A DNA stretch of 64,000 bases, taken from the NCBI GenBank assembly GCA_029931535.1, contig JAQPZY010001301.1:1302001-1366000 (forward strand), given 5' to 3'. Below the pieces are notes generated by a model. That model did not search any database and had not been told where the DNA came from. It saw only the letters and a program-made list of their open reading frames with translations. The position numbers and the translations under genes are program-made. This DNA comes from Margaritifera margaritifera (lineage: Eukaryota; Mollusca; Bivalvia; Unionida; Margaritiferidae). This document shows positions 46,561-59,926 of this stretch, piece after piece (the stretch's first letter is position 1; each line of letters begins with the position of its first letter).

Positions 46561-47940
46561 GTTATTGTGAATGAAATGTTGGACATGAACGAGATATCAT
46601 GCTTCCCATTTAAAATATATTGGTTGTGACCTAGCTGCATGTACTATATAGTCACAGTATTAGGCCATAGCTAATCTCGCGCAAAAGGAATCATTGCTAA
46701 TGCAAGCTTTGTCTTACGTTTCTGAATTATACATGTGTATTTTGTTAAATGTACATACTGTAACACGCACAGAGGTTCCTCTACCGAGAGAACCAAACAC
46801 ATGCGTGAGGTTGGGCTGGAAGTCCCTTGTTTCCCCCAATTTGTAAGGACTTCCCGACAACATTCGTTGTCAACTGGAAGTTCTCGTAACGCGCCAAGAC
46901 TAGAAACAATTTGTCTCTAATCAATTAATGAATGACCACAATGTCACAACTATAACTTCTCAATTGCATGGCTTTTCCTTGTTAGCACGCCGTGGCGTGA
47001 AGCACATAACACAATTCAAACACCCAATGCAGGGAACTATTTTCCGATTCCATCCCTGGGTCAATAAAAGCAACCGTCTGAACCACGTTTTGCACGTGTA
47101 CTTCCACCAACTGCTACAATGAAAGGCATCTCCAAACAAAGGGATGACCTGTTCCCAATTATTCCATGGCACAAAACAGTAGTTCTAGTCACGAATATCT
47201 CCCTCCGAAAGGCACAATCAATCAACACTTCTGAATTAAGATAGGAACTACTTGCCTCCATGCCCACTTATGCTACTTATGCTAGTCTGACCCCATCTCT
47301 AACTACGAAACCAATCCATGCCATTGTAAAGTCTCTTAACAACTGTAAGTATGACGTCTGTTCCCAGAAATTGGCTAATTACTCGGGTTGGAAATATTTT
47401 CCCAACACCATCTTCCCATAATCAAACCACTAATCAGTAAAATCTAACAAACCTATAAATGGAGACGTAAATACAAATGGAACACACCCAAATTTATTAC
47501 AATACGTTATGGAGTTTTACTAATGATTTACTGTATATCATCGGAAATTTTCCACCCGCAAAAAGATGGAAAAGCTTGAAATCGCAAGTCGCATTTTCCA
47601 CGAATCGTATTTAGCGAGCATGCGAGCGTTAAATTAGAGCCCGGAATACACGTTACTTGTTAATATTTTTATGAGCAAACATCAGGCCAAAGACTTTTTT
47701 GTCATAATATTTTAGTATTTTGATCCAAATAGTCTTAAAAAAAGTCATAAGAGAATAGAGATGAAGATTAGACCCACCCAGTCTGTCTGCCAAGGCATTT
47801 TAAACTGTCAGAGAATGAGATGTGTGAAAAAAAATGCAAAGGTATAAAGAGCACTTTTCCCATGCCTTATTAACATGGCTGTTGGTAATCAGGAAAAGGA
47901 AGTAAGTCCAAAATAAAGTATATTCCTTTTTTAGCTCTGC
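46561..47940. other. Unassigned stretch between LINE fragment and repeat array
   Basis: Open frames on both strands at 46735-47267 may be the decayed 3' end of the LINE. No motif was recognised. No gene is supported. Confidence 0.4.
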
Positions 47941-48605
47941 TGGCCATAGACCAGAAGAGCGGATGGAATGGTATGTCGTACGTCGTCTGTCCGGCCATTA
48001 GCACAGGTTTGTTATCGATACTCCTAAACTACTTGAAAGATTGTCATGAAACTTTAAACACATTTATCCCAAGGTCTAGTTGGTCCTAAATGAAAACGGT
48101 GCCCCTCTGACACCCAATATTGCCGCTAGAGCGGCCATCTTGAAGATTTTATTATCGCTACTCCTTCTGAATCGATGGTCATAATAACATGGGATTTTCA
48201 CTAAAAGACTTCGTATAATGTCAGCTTAGTCCTAAATGAAAATGGTGCCGATCTGACGTCCAATATGGCCGGCAAATCAGCCATCTTAACAATCTTGATA
48301 TTGCCACTCCTCTTTAATGGAAAGACATATTGACATGACGTTTTTACCAGAAGACATCTTACAAAGTCTAGTTAATCCTAGATGAAAATGAAGCCAATAT
48401 GACAGCCAGTATGGCCGCCACAATGGTTATGTTTAAAAAATTGTATCGGTATTTCTCCTAGATGGCTGGTCATATCGACATTATGCTCTCACCAAAAAGA
48501 CTTCTTATGATGTCAAGTTGGTCCTAAATGGAAATGGTGTGAAACTGATACCCAATATGGCCATCATGGCAGACATCTTTTGCTATTGATATTCCTCCAA
48601 ATCAT
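47941..48605. repeat. Tandem array, ~146-bp monomer (family 1, copy 2) with leader
   Basis: A leader 'gctctgctggccatagacca' with 'gtcgtacgtcgtctgtccgg' is followed by monomers whose 'tagttggtcctaaatgaaaa'-type boxes lie at about 48071, 48217, 48364 and 48508 (spacing 144-147). The first array carries a diverged form of the same leader at 45.29-45.33 kb. Confidence 0.9.
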
Positions 48606-50297
48606 CGGTACTACAAGAGGATGCAATAAAAGCTGATTGGCTCAATTAGATCACATTACTCAATTCATAAAATCGTTAATTTATAGCAGGAAATAAAGAA
48701 CAGCAGTGACGTTATCATACTATTATAGATTTAATCAATGTATCGAATCACTACAAATTCGAAACTGGAAGAAAACTTAAATTTATACCCTATCATCCCA
48801 ACTTATCTAACGCATTGATTCCAAATAAAATACAATTATGACAATGAAATAAACCAAAATACTGCAAATTTATTTACATGTTAGAATCAATACAATGTGT
48901 GTGGCTTTACAGAAAATGACTTTTGTTGATACTTATGGACAGACCATTTAATCTTCTGGGACTTGGTGGAGGCAGGGAATTTGTATCTTGATATTTTTTT
49001 CAACTAATACTTTGGATAGAATTTGTTCTACAGTTCAGAACAAGAGCATTTTTGAGCTATTTGAAATCCGAAAATATTTTTTTTTTTTAAGATTGCACTT
49101 TCGCCCCACTCCAAAAATTAAATGTTTTTTTTTTTTTTTTTTGGTGGGGGTCGAGTTTAAATAGTTGTATGTGCTATGCTGGCTCTTTTAACAATGAGGA
49201 TTGCTGCTAATAAATGGAGCAACCAGTGTCAGACAAGTGTAATTCACACCCATAGCATAAACAAAGTCAAGCTCTTGCTAGAATTATTAATGAGCTTAAA
49301 ACCCTGACAGGGGATACAATGGAACAGAGCATCAAAGGCTGTTTGCAGCAAGCAATTCTATGGAGAATATAGTATAAACTGTCTTCTGTCAATCAGTGTT
49401 GTAAATATTGGAAATTTCAAATACAATTTAAAATTGGACCATGCAACTCAAAACACCTGAAGGGTGAAATAGCTATGGAGGGCTTGAGGCAGTGCAGCTT
49501 GATTGCCTTAGCAGGCTCTTCAGGTTCTGTTTGCATCACCATGTCAAATAGATTACACAGTTCTGAGCTAAACATGATTTTCCGTTAGTATTGTAACCAG
49601 ATACACCCTTCAAGGTGTCGATATATATTGTAAGTTTGCTTTAAAGGAACCGAGGACATTATTTTGTGATATTTAACTTACAAAATGTCTACAATATATA
49701 TGAGTTCAATGAGCACATTTTCCTTCACAGATAAAAATAAATCAATAATAAATCCTTTGTTCCGAAATTCAGAAATTTAATTGTCTTTGCATGTAAAAGC
49801 CATTTAAAAAAAACCAAAAACACCAGGGATCACCAAATTGAACCAATTACCGTATCCGTACAAATATCCTTGTCAAAAGCATTGAATTACCTCTCAACTT
49901 ATTTTAACAAGGGAACAATTCAGCTGCATTGATAATTTGAACACGTGCTATGGACTGCAATAGAACAACATAAATTACAAAAGAAATCAGAAAGCCACTG
50001 AACAAAGCAGTCCATCGGTTTAGAATCTCATGTTTACAATATTTGACAAAAGAAAGCTTTGCGGGTCTCCCACGAATCCTTTCGTATACTTAATTGACAA
50101 ACTAAACAGATTTACGGCCTGGATACAATTAAATTCAATCTTCATTGATGGATTAGTAACATGCTTCGCGTTACCGTAACGCTATTATAGAAAATACAGA
50201 TGTTCAATCAGCAAACACAATCGATCACATCTCATAGTTTTAATGCATATAATGTTGTGAGCTTTCAGAGACAAAACTCATTCTGAACATGTCTTAG

Positions 50298-50356
<59 letters not shown>

Positions 50357-50737
50357 TGAGAAAATAAAACAGGCACTTTTACTATTCAGTAAAATTAATC
50401 ATAATATCAAATTACAATAGTGATATACAAATATATTTGGTGAAAATAAACACAGAAGAATGAGCACATAAGTAACGTTAATGTTACCCTGGATTAGAGT
50501 TGCTGTCTCTTTGCCCGACACCCCAACCCCCACCACCCAACAGTGAAGAAAAAGCTTGGCCCCATTTAACTATGAAAGAATTTATCGAAATACACGGTCA
50601 TCATCCTTGAGTGAAAAGGAAATTACTCAAGACCTACAAAACCAAAAGACATAATTTAAGTGTGTGCGTGTGTGTGTGTGTGCACAAAGATGATCTGCAT
50701 GTGTTTCACGCATGTAACGAGCTACATAGCAGTGTTT
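48606..50737. other. AT-rich intergenic region
   Basis: No gene recognised. A long (TA)n tract sits at 50307-50354 and T-rich runs at 49078-49142. Confidence 0.5.
50307..50354. repeat. (TA)n microsatellite
   Basis: About 24 AT units. Confidence 0.95.
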
Positions 50738-50744
50738 CTACTCG

Positions 50745-50990
50745 TCGTCGGGGCCCCGTGTGGCCGAGTAGTGTGAGACTCTAGCCTTTACATATCCCTC
50801 CCATCTCACCTCTATCCGTGTGGGTTCGAGTCTTGGCTCGACCATTGTGGGTATGTGAGAAAGCTTGCCAGTAGCTTGCCATTGGTCGTGGTTCTTCACG
50901 GGGTCTTCAGGGGCTCTTCCTCCACCAAATATACTGGCAGTCATGTATGGCGTTGAACCTCAAAAAGCACCAATCACAAATTCCCGTCGT
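50745..50990 (+). mobile_element. tRNA-derived SINE (second type)
   Basis: The head contains an A box-like 'gtgtggccgagtagtgtgag' at about 50758 and a B box 'gggttcgagtct' at 50822. A body follows with 'ggtcgtggttcttcacgggg' and 'ctcttcctccaccaaatata'. The design resembles SINEs with Ser/Leu-like tRNA heads. The long minus-strand open frame here is incidental. Confidence 0.78.
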
Positions 50991-52448
50991 CACAAGAATT
51001 GTACATACGAATTTCTTCCTCACACATTCATCTACCATTAATTCCTATCCCTAATTATGGTAAAATTTGCAATTCTGAATTGAATAGATCTAGTATATGC
51101 TAGCAAGTGAAACAAACACCGTAGAGGTGGTATGTTACGCTAAAGTCAAATACAAGCATCAATTGGCTTTCCTGTTGGATATCACTATTAATGAATCGAA
51201 GTGTTTTGAGACACATATAATCATTATTCTAATTAACGATTTATTAAAAAAATGATTTGTAAAATAAATGCATCCCAGATCATATTGTTTCGATTGTGAT
51301 ATGCGTGGGTGAGTAGCCATGATTGATATACTGGAAAACGTGCCTATTCATTTGCATGTTAAACTGTTTGGAATGATAAAACCTTCTCGGGTTATATCTT
51401 ATTGCACATTATCATAGTTGAAAACAAATAATAAAACTGGTAATTCAGTTGAAAAAAGCAACAACTAAGCTCTGTACTCATTTTTCTGTCACATGCAATC
51501 TGACAGAAAACTGTGAGTGCCAAATTTTGTCTGAGATGACTTGCGCCAACGTCTCAAGATGACGACATAGCCCGAAAAATTCCATACGTCGTGGGCATAT
51601 ATTCATATATGCTACATGTTTGCATGTCTCATTTTTAAACGGGTAATTCTAAAGTGTGTCATCGACCCACACACCACCTAACCCACCCCTTCTCTCTCTC
51701 TCTCTCTCTCTTGTTTGATAGACCGCTGAAATTTCCTTTGATGATAATGAGATCGCTTTAAATCGCCGAATTTTGAATGACTCATAAGGCGGAACCTAAA
51801 AAGCGTACCCTAACTTCCAGATTTTGTCAGTTATAGTACAGCTAAGCTCCACTCCCTTCGCCAATTATCCGATACGGTGCAAGAGTACTTTCAACTCTGT
51901 AAAGTCAACGACACTAAATACAGACTGGAGTGATGTAATAGTCGATACTAAAACTAAAGCAGTACTTTATGCAGAAAATAAACTATAAACAAGTGCAATT
52001 AATGAAATGCAAACAACCCTAATTCTAGCATCATCTTTGTAATAATTGATTAAAACAAATATATTTACACACTGAGAGAGAGGAAAATAGAAAGTGGGAG
52101 GTAGAGATGCATTAAATAATCAAAGAGAAAATACGAGAAAATACAAAGGCTAGGCTACGGTATCTTTTCATACAATTTTATATTTTAAAACCTTTAGCGC
52201 CCATTTAAACATCACAATCTGCGAATACGAAAAGAGTGAGAAAAGAAAATAATTATATTAAGCGGTATAGATTTAATGCAAAATATGTAACACTTCATTT
52301 GCATTGGATCATCCGCTTAGAAAACATGTGTATTGATTCAACTAGAAATAGTTAAATTATTAAGAAAGCGTCTGTATTTACGAGCACCATTAAGAAGAAA
52401 ATATTCGTAAAAATCCATACGCAAATAATATCCCACAAATTTACTTAC
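50991..52448. other. AT-rich intergenic or intronic region
   Basis: No gene recognised. A short CT run lies at 51690-51711. Confidence 0.5.
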
Positions 52449-52614
52449 AATTATCACCAACACATGTATTCAAAAAACGGCACTTTATCGAAAACGAATC
52501 CATAGATCCAAGAGCAACAATTGTTTGTGCGTGTCGGTTCCGTTGTTTCATTGTGATTACATGTGTACATGTTCCGTCGTGCCAAAAAGACCAATGTAAA
52601 AATCCTAAAATTTC
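52449..52614 (-). CDS. Possible internal exon of an unidentified gene
   Basis: On the minus strand a good acceptor (gatttctccag) precedes 166 bp that stay open, and a consensus donor (gtaagtaa) follows. The reading EILGFLHWSFWHDGTCTHV ... KCRFLNTCVGDN is Cys-containing and could be part of an extracellular domain. No family recognised. The frame also stays open upstream of the acceptor to an ATG at 52693-52695, so this could instead be a first coding exon. It might belong with the FN3-like candidate at 56.8 kb, but that is only a guess from strand and distance. Confidence 0.35.
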
Positions 52615-54639
52615 CTGGAGAAATCTACGCTTTTCCAGGTTCCTGGTCAAGTCAATTTTCGACATATTATGTTTAATACAAAGTGAATGTAACATGACTA
52701 CACCATCGCGGGAAGTGGTTCAATGACAATGAGAGAGACTAGCAGTGTCAGAAGCCTAGGGTATCAGCAGCTCATATTTGGCTCCAAATTGTCAACTGAT
52801 CTTTATAGTGAATCGCATTATGACATATGTTGACATTAAGGTGATGGACAGAGCATGAACATTTCGAGACACATAATATAAGTCATATAGAAAACATAAC
52901 ACAAGCATTATCCACTCGCAGGGTTAAATTGGAAAATACCTGTGCCACTTTCTCTATATATAACTTAATTAGTCATTTTAATGTCTTCATTCAACGTTTT
53001 TGAACTAACGCGTATTACATGCACACGACATACAATGTATGCGCCTTTTTTCATAAACCCTATTACCCTAATAAAGTCATGGAACCAACCGCAACGAATA
53101 TTGAAAAAAAACGTTGGTACTTTAAGAAATTAGCAAGAGAGGACGTGAGTGAAATATTGCATGAAACAGAGATTATACTAAGCTATGAAATCAATCCAAA
53201 TCAAAGATTTTTCTCCTCTATCACGCTTACAATCTGATACAAATTTGAAGGTCTGTGCTAAGAACGAACCAAAAGAAGAAAAAAATTGAATGCTATGTCA
53301 CGCCTGCTTTGCCGTTACAGTACATAATCTTAAAATTTAGGATAGCCAGTTTAGCAAGAAGAGTAGGTCTTTGCAACCACAATTTACTTTTTATGGGTGC
53401 TAACATAAGTGATAAAGGTGAATACACACATCATATTTCATGACCATATATGCAATAACGTCTTCGACAAAGGGAACTGATCTACATGCAAATGCAACGA
53501 ATGATAATGGAGGATGAAAAGTACATGTGTGTCACTTCTACCAACATCTACCTTATGCCTCATCTTCGCCAGCCAAGGGTCGTCGATCCACTTCGTTCCA
53601 CATCTACATCAATATCGATGTGGAGCCATGGCCCTTAGCTACAAAGATGTTTCTGTCTATGCTGATCTTATAGGTGAACTCATCCAACAAATTTAATGAC
53701 TATATATACTAAAGTGTCTGTGCTCATTTCACCTTGAAAAGTAAGCCTACTTTTGCCGATAGTAGTACCCTCCCAGGAGAACATTCTACATAGCGATAAC
53801 TCGATAGGATTGATAAGCAGTCATTTGGAATTTTGCACATATGACACAGTGCAGTTCGATTTATCTACTACCACGGCGTGCCGTATTCTCGCGGTACTAA
53901 ACAAGAAAAAAAATCGTATATAAAAGACAATAGCTTACCTACTAATGAAAGTTGCATTATAGTGTATTTATCATCTATTTCCAACCCTGTATTCAGCAAA
54001 TATTGTAAAGTATGCAAGTTTTACAATAAACAAAGTCCAATGGTACATATTGTGTCTACCGCCATATAAAATGAGATTCTCGTTATTCTCGTGGCAAATG
54101 ATGTAATCACTACACGAGAGGCCAAACAGTTGTGAAATACGATGTTAATAACAACACGCCAAATCGTCGTCCATAGCAGAAAACTTAAAATTACGAATTT
54201 TAAAAGTATTTACATATTTACAAATGTCTATAAAGTTTTATTTCCAGTTATTATCTGAAGAGGTAATGCATTGCACTCTCATGAATCCAGTGGGTCAGGC
54301 ATCATATTTTCCCTATTTTACAATAACCAGTTGCTAGCAATTAACAGGCTCCTCTGGATCAGCGACTTTGAACACTTCCAGACGTCTACGCTGATTTACA
54401 TTACTATCGGTTTTGTCAAGAAGCATCTATAGACGAGGTTTAATGTCTTTTTCATTTATAGAAAGGCTTTTCGTTGCAGAATTTCGTCCTCTTCATTTCT
54501 TTATATGGTTGATGGTGCTACTTAATTTTGCCAGCGAGCGATATGTAAACAAGGTCAACTATGTGACTAGGCTTGCATCATTGGACGTAATTCGGCTTTC
54601 GGTATGACATATCATATCCTAAAATTTTTAGGTGATTTC
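52615..54639. other. AT-rich intergenic or intronic region
   Basis: No gene recognised. Several 60-72 codon frames (53019-53237, 53255-53443, 53514-53696, 53878-54069, 54413-54607) have no visible domain. The 5' end of the mariner element may lie in the right part. Confidence 0.4.
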
Positions 54640-55380
54640 ATCGTTATAAAGATGGTCGCTAATCCATGGAAGATGACCAACGTTCTGGAAGACCATTGTC
54701 TGTGATTGGTAACGGGAAGGGGCGACTGTGAAGGGAGCAATGGATGAAGATGCTTGATACAAACTGGAAGATGTTTCTATTATCATGGGAATTAATTCCT
54801 CAGCTGTTTTTAATATATTGAAGAATTATTTGAAGCTCAGAACGGTTTGTGCAAGATGGGTCCCGTATTTATTGAAGGCTGATCAAAATAGACTCGGGTT
54901 GAAATTGTGAAACAGCTACTCGCCAAATCTTAAAAGAGTGGCCAGAGATGTTTGAATGAGATCGTCACAGGTGACGAAACATGGATTTACTTATTGAACA
55001 CGACTCAAGAGAAAATCAAGCTAGGATCGGAGAAAATGAGCAGAGACCTAAAATCGCTCGACGTTGTCGGACTGTCAAGAGAGTTTTATACACATTATTT
55101 TCAATGCAAAAGGCCCGGTTGTCCAGGTACATGTGTCCGACTTTGGTATCGCTAGACGTTTTGATGCCTCCAAAGTGTTGCTAAAAGTTGTGGAAGGCTA
55201 CCGAACCACCCGTCCGCGCACTGGTAGCGGAGGTACCCATCTTCTCCGAGACAATGCACAGGCGAATAAATATGCCGTCATGACAGACTTTCTGAAAGAG
55301 CACATCATACGGGCTTTGTCACATCCTCGATACAGCTCTAATTTAGTGATTTTTGGTTGACTCCCGTTATCAAGTTTTGC
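54640..55380 (+). pseudogene. Mariner (Tc1/mariner) transposase pseudogene
   Basis: Plus-strand segments in changing frames: MEDDQRSGRPLSV, ILKNYLKLRTVCARWVPYLL, VTGDETWIYLL (first catalytic Asp in GDETW), then a KGPVVQVHV-like strand, TRPRTGSGGTHLLRDNAQA (second Asp in DNA) and SHPRYSSNLVIFG, where mariners have HPPYSPDLAP.D. The third catalytic Asp is thus missing. Frameshifts and stops prevent a single protein. Mariners move DNA by cut-and-paste. No terminal repeats were found by eye. Confidence 0.9.
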
Positions 55381-56781
55381 GATGAGAGGTAGACAATTTA
55401 AAGCAAATTATCCTTAACTTCTATTTAGATCATGCATTTTGTTTTGAAACTGCTGTTTTGAACGCTTCCACCGTCCCCCCCCCCCCCCACCACCACCACC
55501 AGATATCACGGTACCAATTGCTTTTCCATAGATCTTAATGTTAACGTTTGGTGAAATAAATATACCTTCTATCCTACTTCAGCATGCGTGTCACACACTG
55601 TCATAGAAAGCAATGTTATGTTGTCAGTTTGACAAGGTAAACCATGTACTCAACATCACTTAAGAGAGATAACTCTGCTGGAACTAAGCAGGGGTAAGAG
55701 TTATGCAGTCACAACAGCTACATTTTCAGTGATGTGTATCACGTTTTTAAAAAATCATAAAAAAATACAAAACGTGATCTAGGTATGAATTAACATAATC
55801 TCACATGTAGCCAAGAGACTCAGCTTGTTTTAAATTTGGCAAAAACGACAGATCTTACATAATGCACCAATCACAGCTAGCTTTGTTGTTTATTTCTGAA
55901 TTCAATGTTGGGCTTGCGCAATTGGTACTGTTATACCTATAGCCAACCTTAATGTTGTCAATAATCTGTGATATAGCTCGGAACTGTATAAGTAAAAAGT
56001 GTACTTAGTCTGGATTGTCAAAAACAATTTCATGTTGTACTAAACTATGTCTTACACTAATGTGTATGAAAATGTCATTGAGTTGTTTCAACTGCTGTTT
56101 TCATACTTGTGTTTTACTAGCAAAATATATCTTTTTAAAACTAAAATAAATTGTTTAACTATAAGTTAAGTTTTATTCACATCAGCACTTATTTGAATTT
56201 CACATGGGTGATATGGGATAAAACACATTATGTCATATTATGTAATAACCTGGAGAAAAGTCAACATACTAATTAGTATGTACATCTACTTCTAAAAGGA
56301 TATTTCATCTAAAATAAAGGACTTTATATTTGTTTAGTAGACACAGAACTTAATATCATGGACAGGTGGACATGACCCAGTCTTGATAAAAATTATAGGT
56401 TTTCGACACGCTTCACTGACTTAAGATGCACGAGGTCACTAACCCTAGTCCTTACACGCACTTCAGCCTCTTCCATCCCTTCTGTAACATAAACAAAAAG
56501 CTTTCCTCCCTTATGTAGTGACTAACATTCAGGCAATAAGCCACCCTTTGATCATACATTGTAGATCACAGATTGTAAGCACTTTTTTGTTTTATTTTGT
56601 TTTAATATTTGGGAATATAAAACAGACAAATGCCAAGAAAAAATAATAAGTATATAAATTCCAAGGGAGTTAAACACAGGACGAATGTGTTTCCAAAAGG
56701 GACATTTACCTTTAATCAAGGAAACATGAATGAATAGAGCAAAGAAGAGAAAACTGAGAAGAGAAAGTTTGCTCGCCTTAC
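55381..56781. other. Intergenic or intronic region
   Basis: No gene recognised. A poly-C/CCA tract lies at 55474-55501. A 'taagagagataactctgctg' motif at 55662 resembles a short sequence common in molluscan dispersed repeats. Confidence 0.45.
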
Positions 56782-56913
56782 CGTAGACAATATGTGGATT
56801 CAGTACCCCGTCAGTACAAGGAACATCCCACGTTATCTGTACTACTACGTCCCCTACCAGCACCAAAACTTCAGGTGGAGCAATGTGTATTTCCATTTGA
56901 AATAAAAGGGTCG
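56782..56913 (-). CDS. Possible FN3-like exon
   Basis: On the minus strand a candidate acceptor (aaattag) and a consensus donor (cg|gtaaggcg) bound 132 bp that is open and phase 1-1. That phase is common for extracellular modules. The reading IAPPEVLVLVGDVVVQITWD followed by VPCTDGVLNPHIVYG fits strands A-C of a fibronectin type III domain (PP..v.V.gd...ItW..P...G.l....v.Y). Beyond the donor the frame runs into AT-rich intron. The polypyrimidine tract is weak and no neighbouring exon was found, so the gene is unidentified. It would be a surface receptor or adhesion protein. Confidence 0.42.
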
Positions 56914-57540
<627 letters not shown>

Positions 57541-57559
57541 TGTTCTCAGAGATGAGGAG

Positions 57560-58430
57560 CCTGCCACGTATCGAATAGTTCATGTCCACTAGAATGCCGT
57601 TATGTGGAATACAGTCTTCCGAGAACATGTTGGAATATTCCCAATCTGTTCTGAATTCTTACGATGGGTTCCAAAATCTGAGGAGCAGTAGGGGCTTGCA
57701 TGGAGGGAACGGGCGATATGTGACCGAAGTGGTTACTCCTCAGAAATGTTTAACTTTTACGACGAAATTTACAAAAAGAAAATGTATGACGGAATGCAGC
57801 AAAAATCAATAAAGGGTTACAAGTGGGGCTAACACAAGTGTCAAATGCTGGCTTCAGGAAATTGTTCTTGTCTGCCACTACTCCTGCTCCTTCTGCAAAG
57901 GGGATACAAAAGGTTTCCAACAAAATGTGTGACGAAATAATCAAAGAAAATATTTTTACAATATGAGCGCTTGGAGACACAATTTAAGAGAAATAAATAT
58001 GGCAAAGGGAAACCCACCTGATATCATTGGTGTACAAGGAAATGGTTACTATAATAATCCTTTGTATTCTGGTGTTGGAAAAACTCCATCTCAGCCAGCA
58101 ACACAAGTCTGCTACTTACAGGCTGAAAATGAAATATCAAAGAATGACATTATTGCCCTAACAACTAAAATCAAATTATGTCCTCATCACAAACAACACA
58201 AATTAGATGAACTTAATGTAAAAAAAAAAACCCAGCTGTGATTGTACTGCAAATAAAACTTTGTAGACTAATATTGGTGATTAGGAAAGTTGGGCCCCAG
58301 AATGTCTTCTAGACCTAAAAGAAGATAATTTTGAAGAGCGAAATATAACAACTGATACAGATACAAGGAGCTATCGGGCTGCAGTAAAGATGTACAATGA
58401 GTAGCTCACTCAGACCATCTCTTAAAACTC
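57560..58430 (+). pseudogene. Transposase-like (Mutator-type) pseudogene of a molluscan repeat family
   Basis: Plus-strand frames that switch at least twice: VVTPQKC; then KGLQVGLTQVSNAGFRKLFL, TTPAPSAKGIQKVSNKMCDE; then GNGYYNNPLYSGVGKTPSQP, ATQVCYLQAENEISKNDI and ALTTKIKLC. The set (GLQ..LTQT..G....L.L....PAPS..G.QK.SN ... D..YNN.LYSG.GKTPFQ..TQ ... EN....IIA....KLC) is one I know from abundant uncharacterised mollusc and cnidarian proteins, often assigned to a Mutator-like transposase domain. A final piece near 58.38 kb (YRAAVKMYN-like) fits the same family. The family assignment is from memory. The gene is broken. Confidence 0.72.
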
Positions 58431-59892
58431 TATAGATACCAAATATTTCTCAGAATACAATAGGAAATATGTAACAAAATGCCGTATAAGGAAAACATAT
58501 TTAAAGTAGACAGAAAAAAAAATAATTCAACATCATATATAAGACATCATATCAATTGATATAAGGCACATATGTTAATAGAAATGATATTAGCCCAGTG
58601 ACATATTGTGGCATATATAAAAAGGGTTAAGTTCCAAAGTTTATATATTTTACAGAGGACTCAATTTTTTCTATTATAACTTGTATGAATCTGCAAAGCT
58701 TGCTTAACAGTTTCTTACTACTGATCAAAACTTCCTTGAGCCCCCCCCCCCCCCGCCCTCATTAAGTCGTATAGAAAACTATAATTATACCCTAAGTAAT
58801 GGAATGTAAGCTTGCGTCACCAATTTATAGACAAGTATCTAATGTCTGATCACGTATGATATAGGCCCGCTTCGTCTAGAGGACGATTTTATTTTATTTT
58901 TTGTTTGATTTTATTTTGAAAATTCAAGAGACTCGGCAGATATGTTAACAAAGCGCCTGCGTTCCGCTCCTGGCCGCTAGCTGCCAAACAAAGTTAACAA
59001 CAACAAAAATAAATAATAAATACATAAAAAGAAATGTGTTTTTGTACGATAAGAAAGAAAGTTAGATGTTCGGGCTAACCATGTACATAGGATTTTACTT
59101 CGTAAATGGTGATAAGTCATTTACTAGATTTATGTTTGTAAAAACACTTATGCCTCCACTGCAGACATGCAGACCTAAAAGGTTCAGTCCAAAAAATGTA
59201 AAAATATTTAAGAAGAAACAATATAGCTATAATTGCATAAAAATCAAATTAGGTCATCTACATGTGCATACAAACATGCATACTAAATTTCATTTGTCTA
59301 CCTTAAGTGGATTTTGATAAATTGTGCTAACAATGTTTTCGTCCGAAAATAAATAAATAAATAATTACAAAAACAAAATAAAAATGTTTTAAAAAAATGG
59401 AAAAATTGCTGGCATGGCCTGAATATGTAATAAGATTTTCCCCAAGACTAAACACAATTTTCCATCTCAATATTACATTACATGAAAGGAACTTTAAAAA
59501 TAATATTATTTGTGCACCATTCTTTCTGTTACAATTTCGAGCTCCATATTTATCGAGGGTATTGACAGCTTGGAGAAAATGTTTTGAACACTAAGGACAA
59601 TTCTACGAATCTAAGAATAGTGATTATATATATGCATATTAAAAGCCAGCACTCCAACTTGTAGCGTATTTGTCGTTTGCCTTGATTACATCATCCGATA
59701 GGCTACCACCCTTATGCTTTAGACGGCCGGAGAGGAGGAGGAGGGATTACTCCCATACTCTAATGTTCTGTAGGCTCGTACTGGCTATGAAGGTTAAAAT
59801 ATGTAATTTTAATATTTTTTTGTTTTTAGTTATTTGAGTGGACGGGGAGTGGGTGTGTGGACATTTTACCTTGTATATTACTTTTTCGAGGT

Positions 59893-59926
<34 letters not shown>

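Noticed and set aside
46928..47267. Endonuclease or RT domain on either strand right of the 46.1 kb LINE fragment
   Set aside because: Could be the decayed LINE 3' end, but no motif was recognised.
50745..50835. Functional tRNA gene (Ser/Leu-like)
   Set aside because: tRNA-like head of a SINE without a complete cloverleaf.
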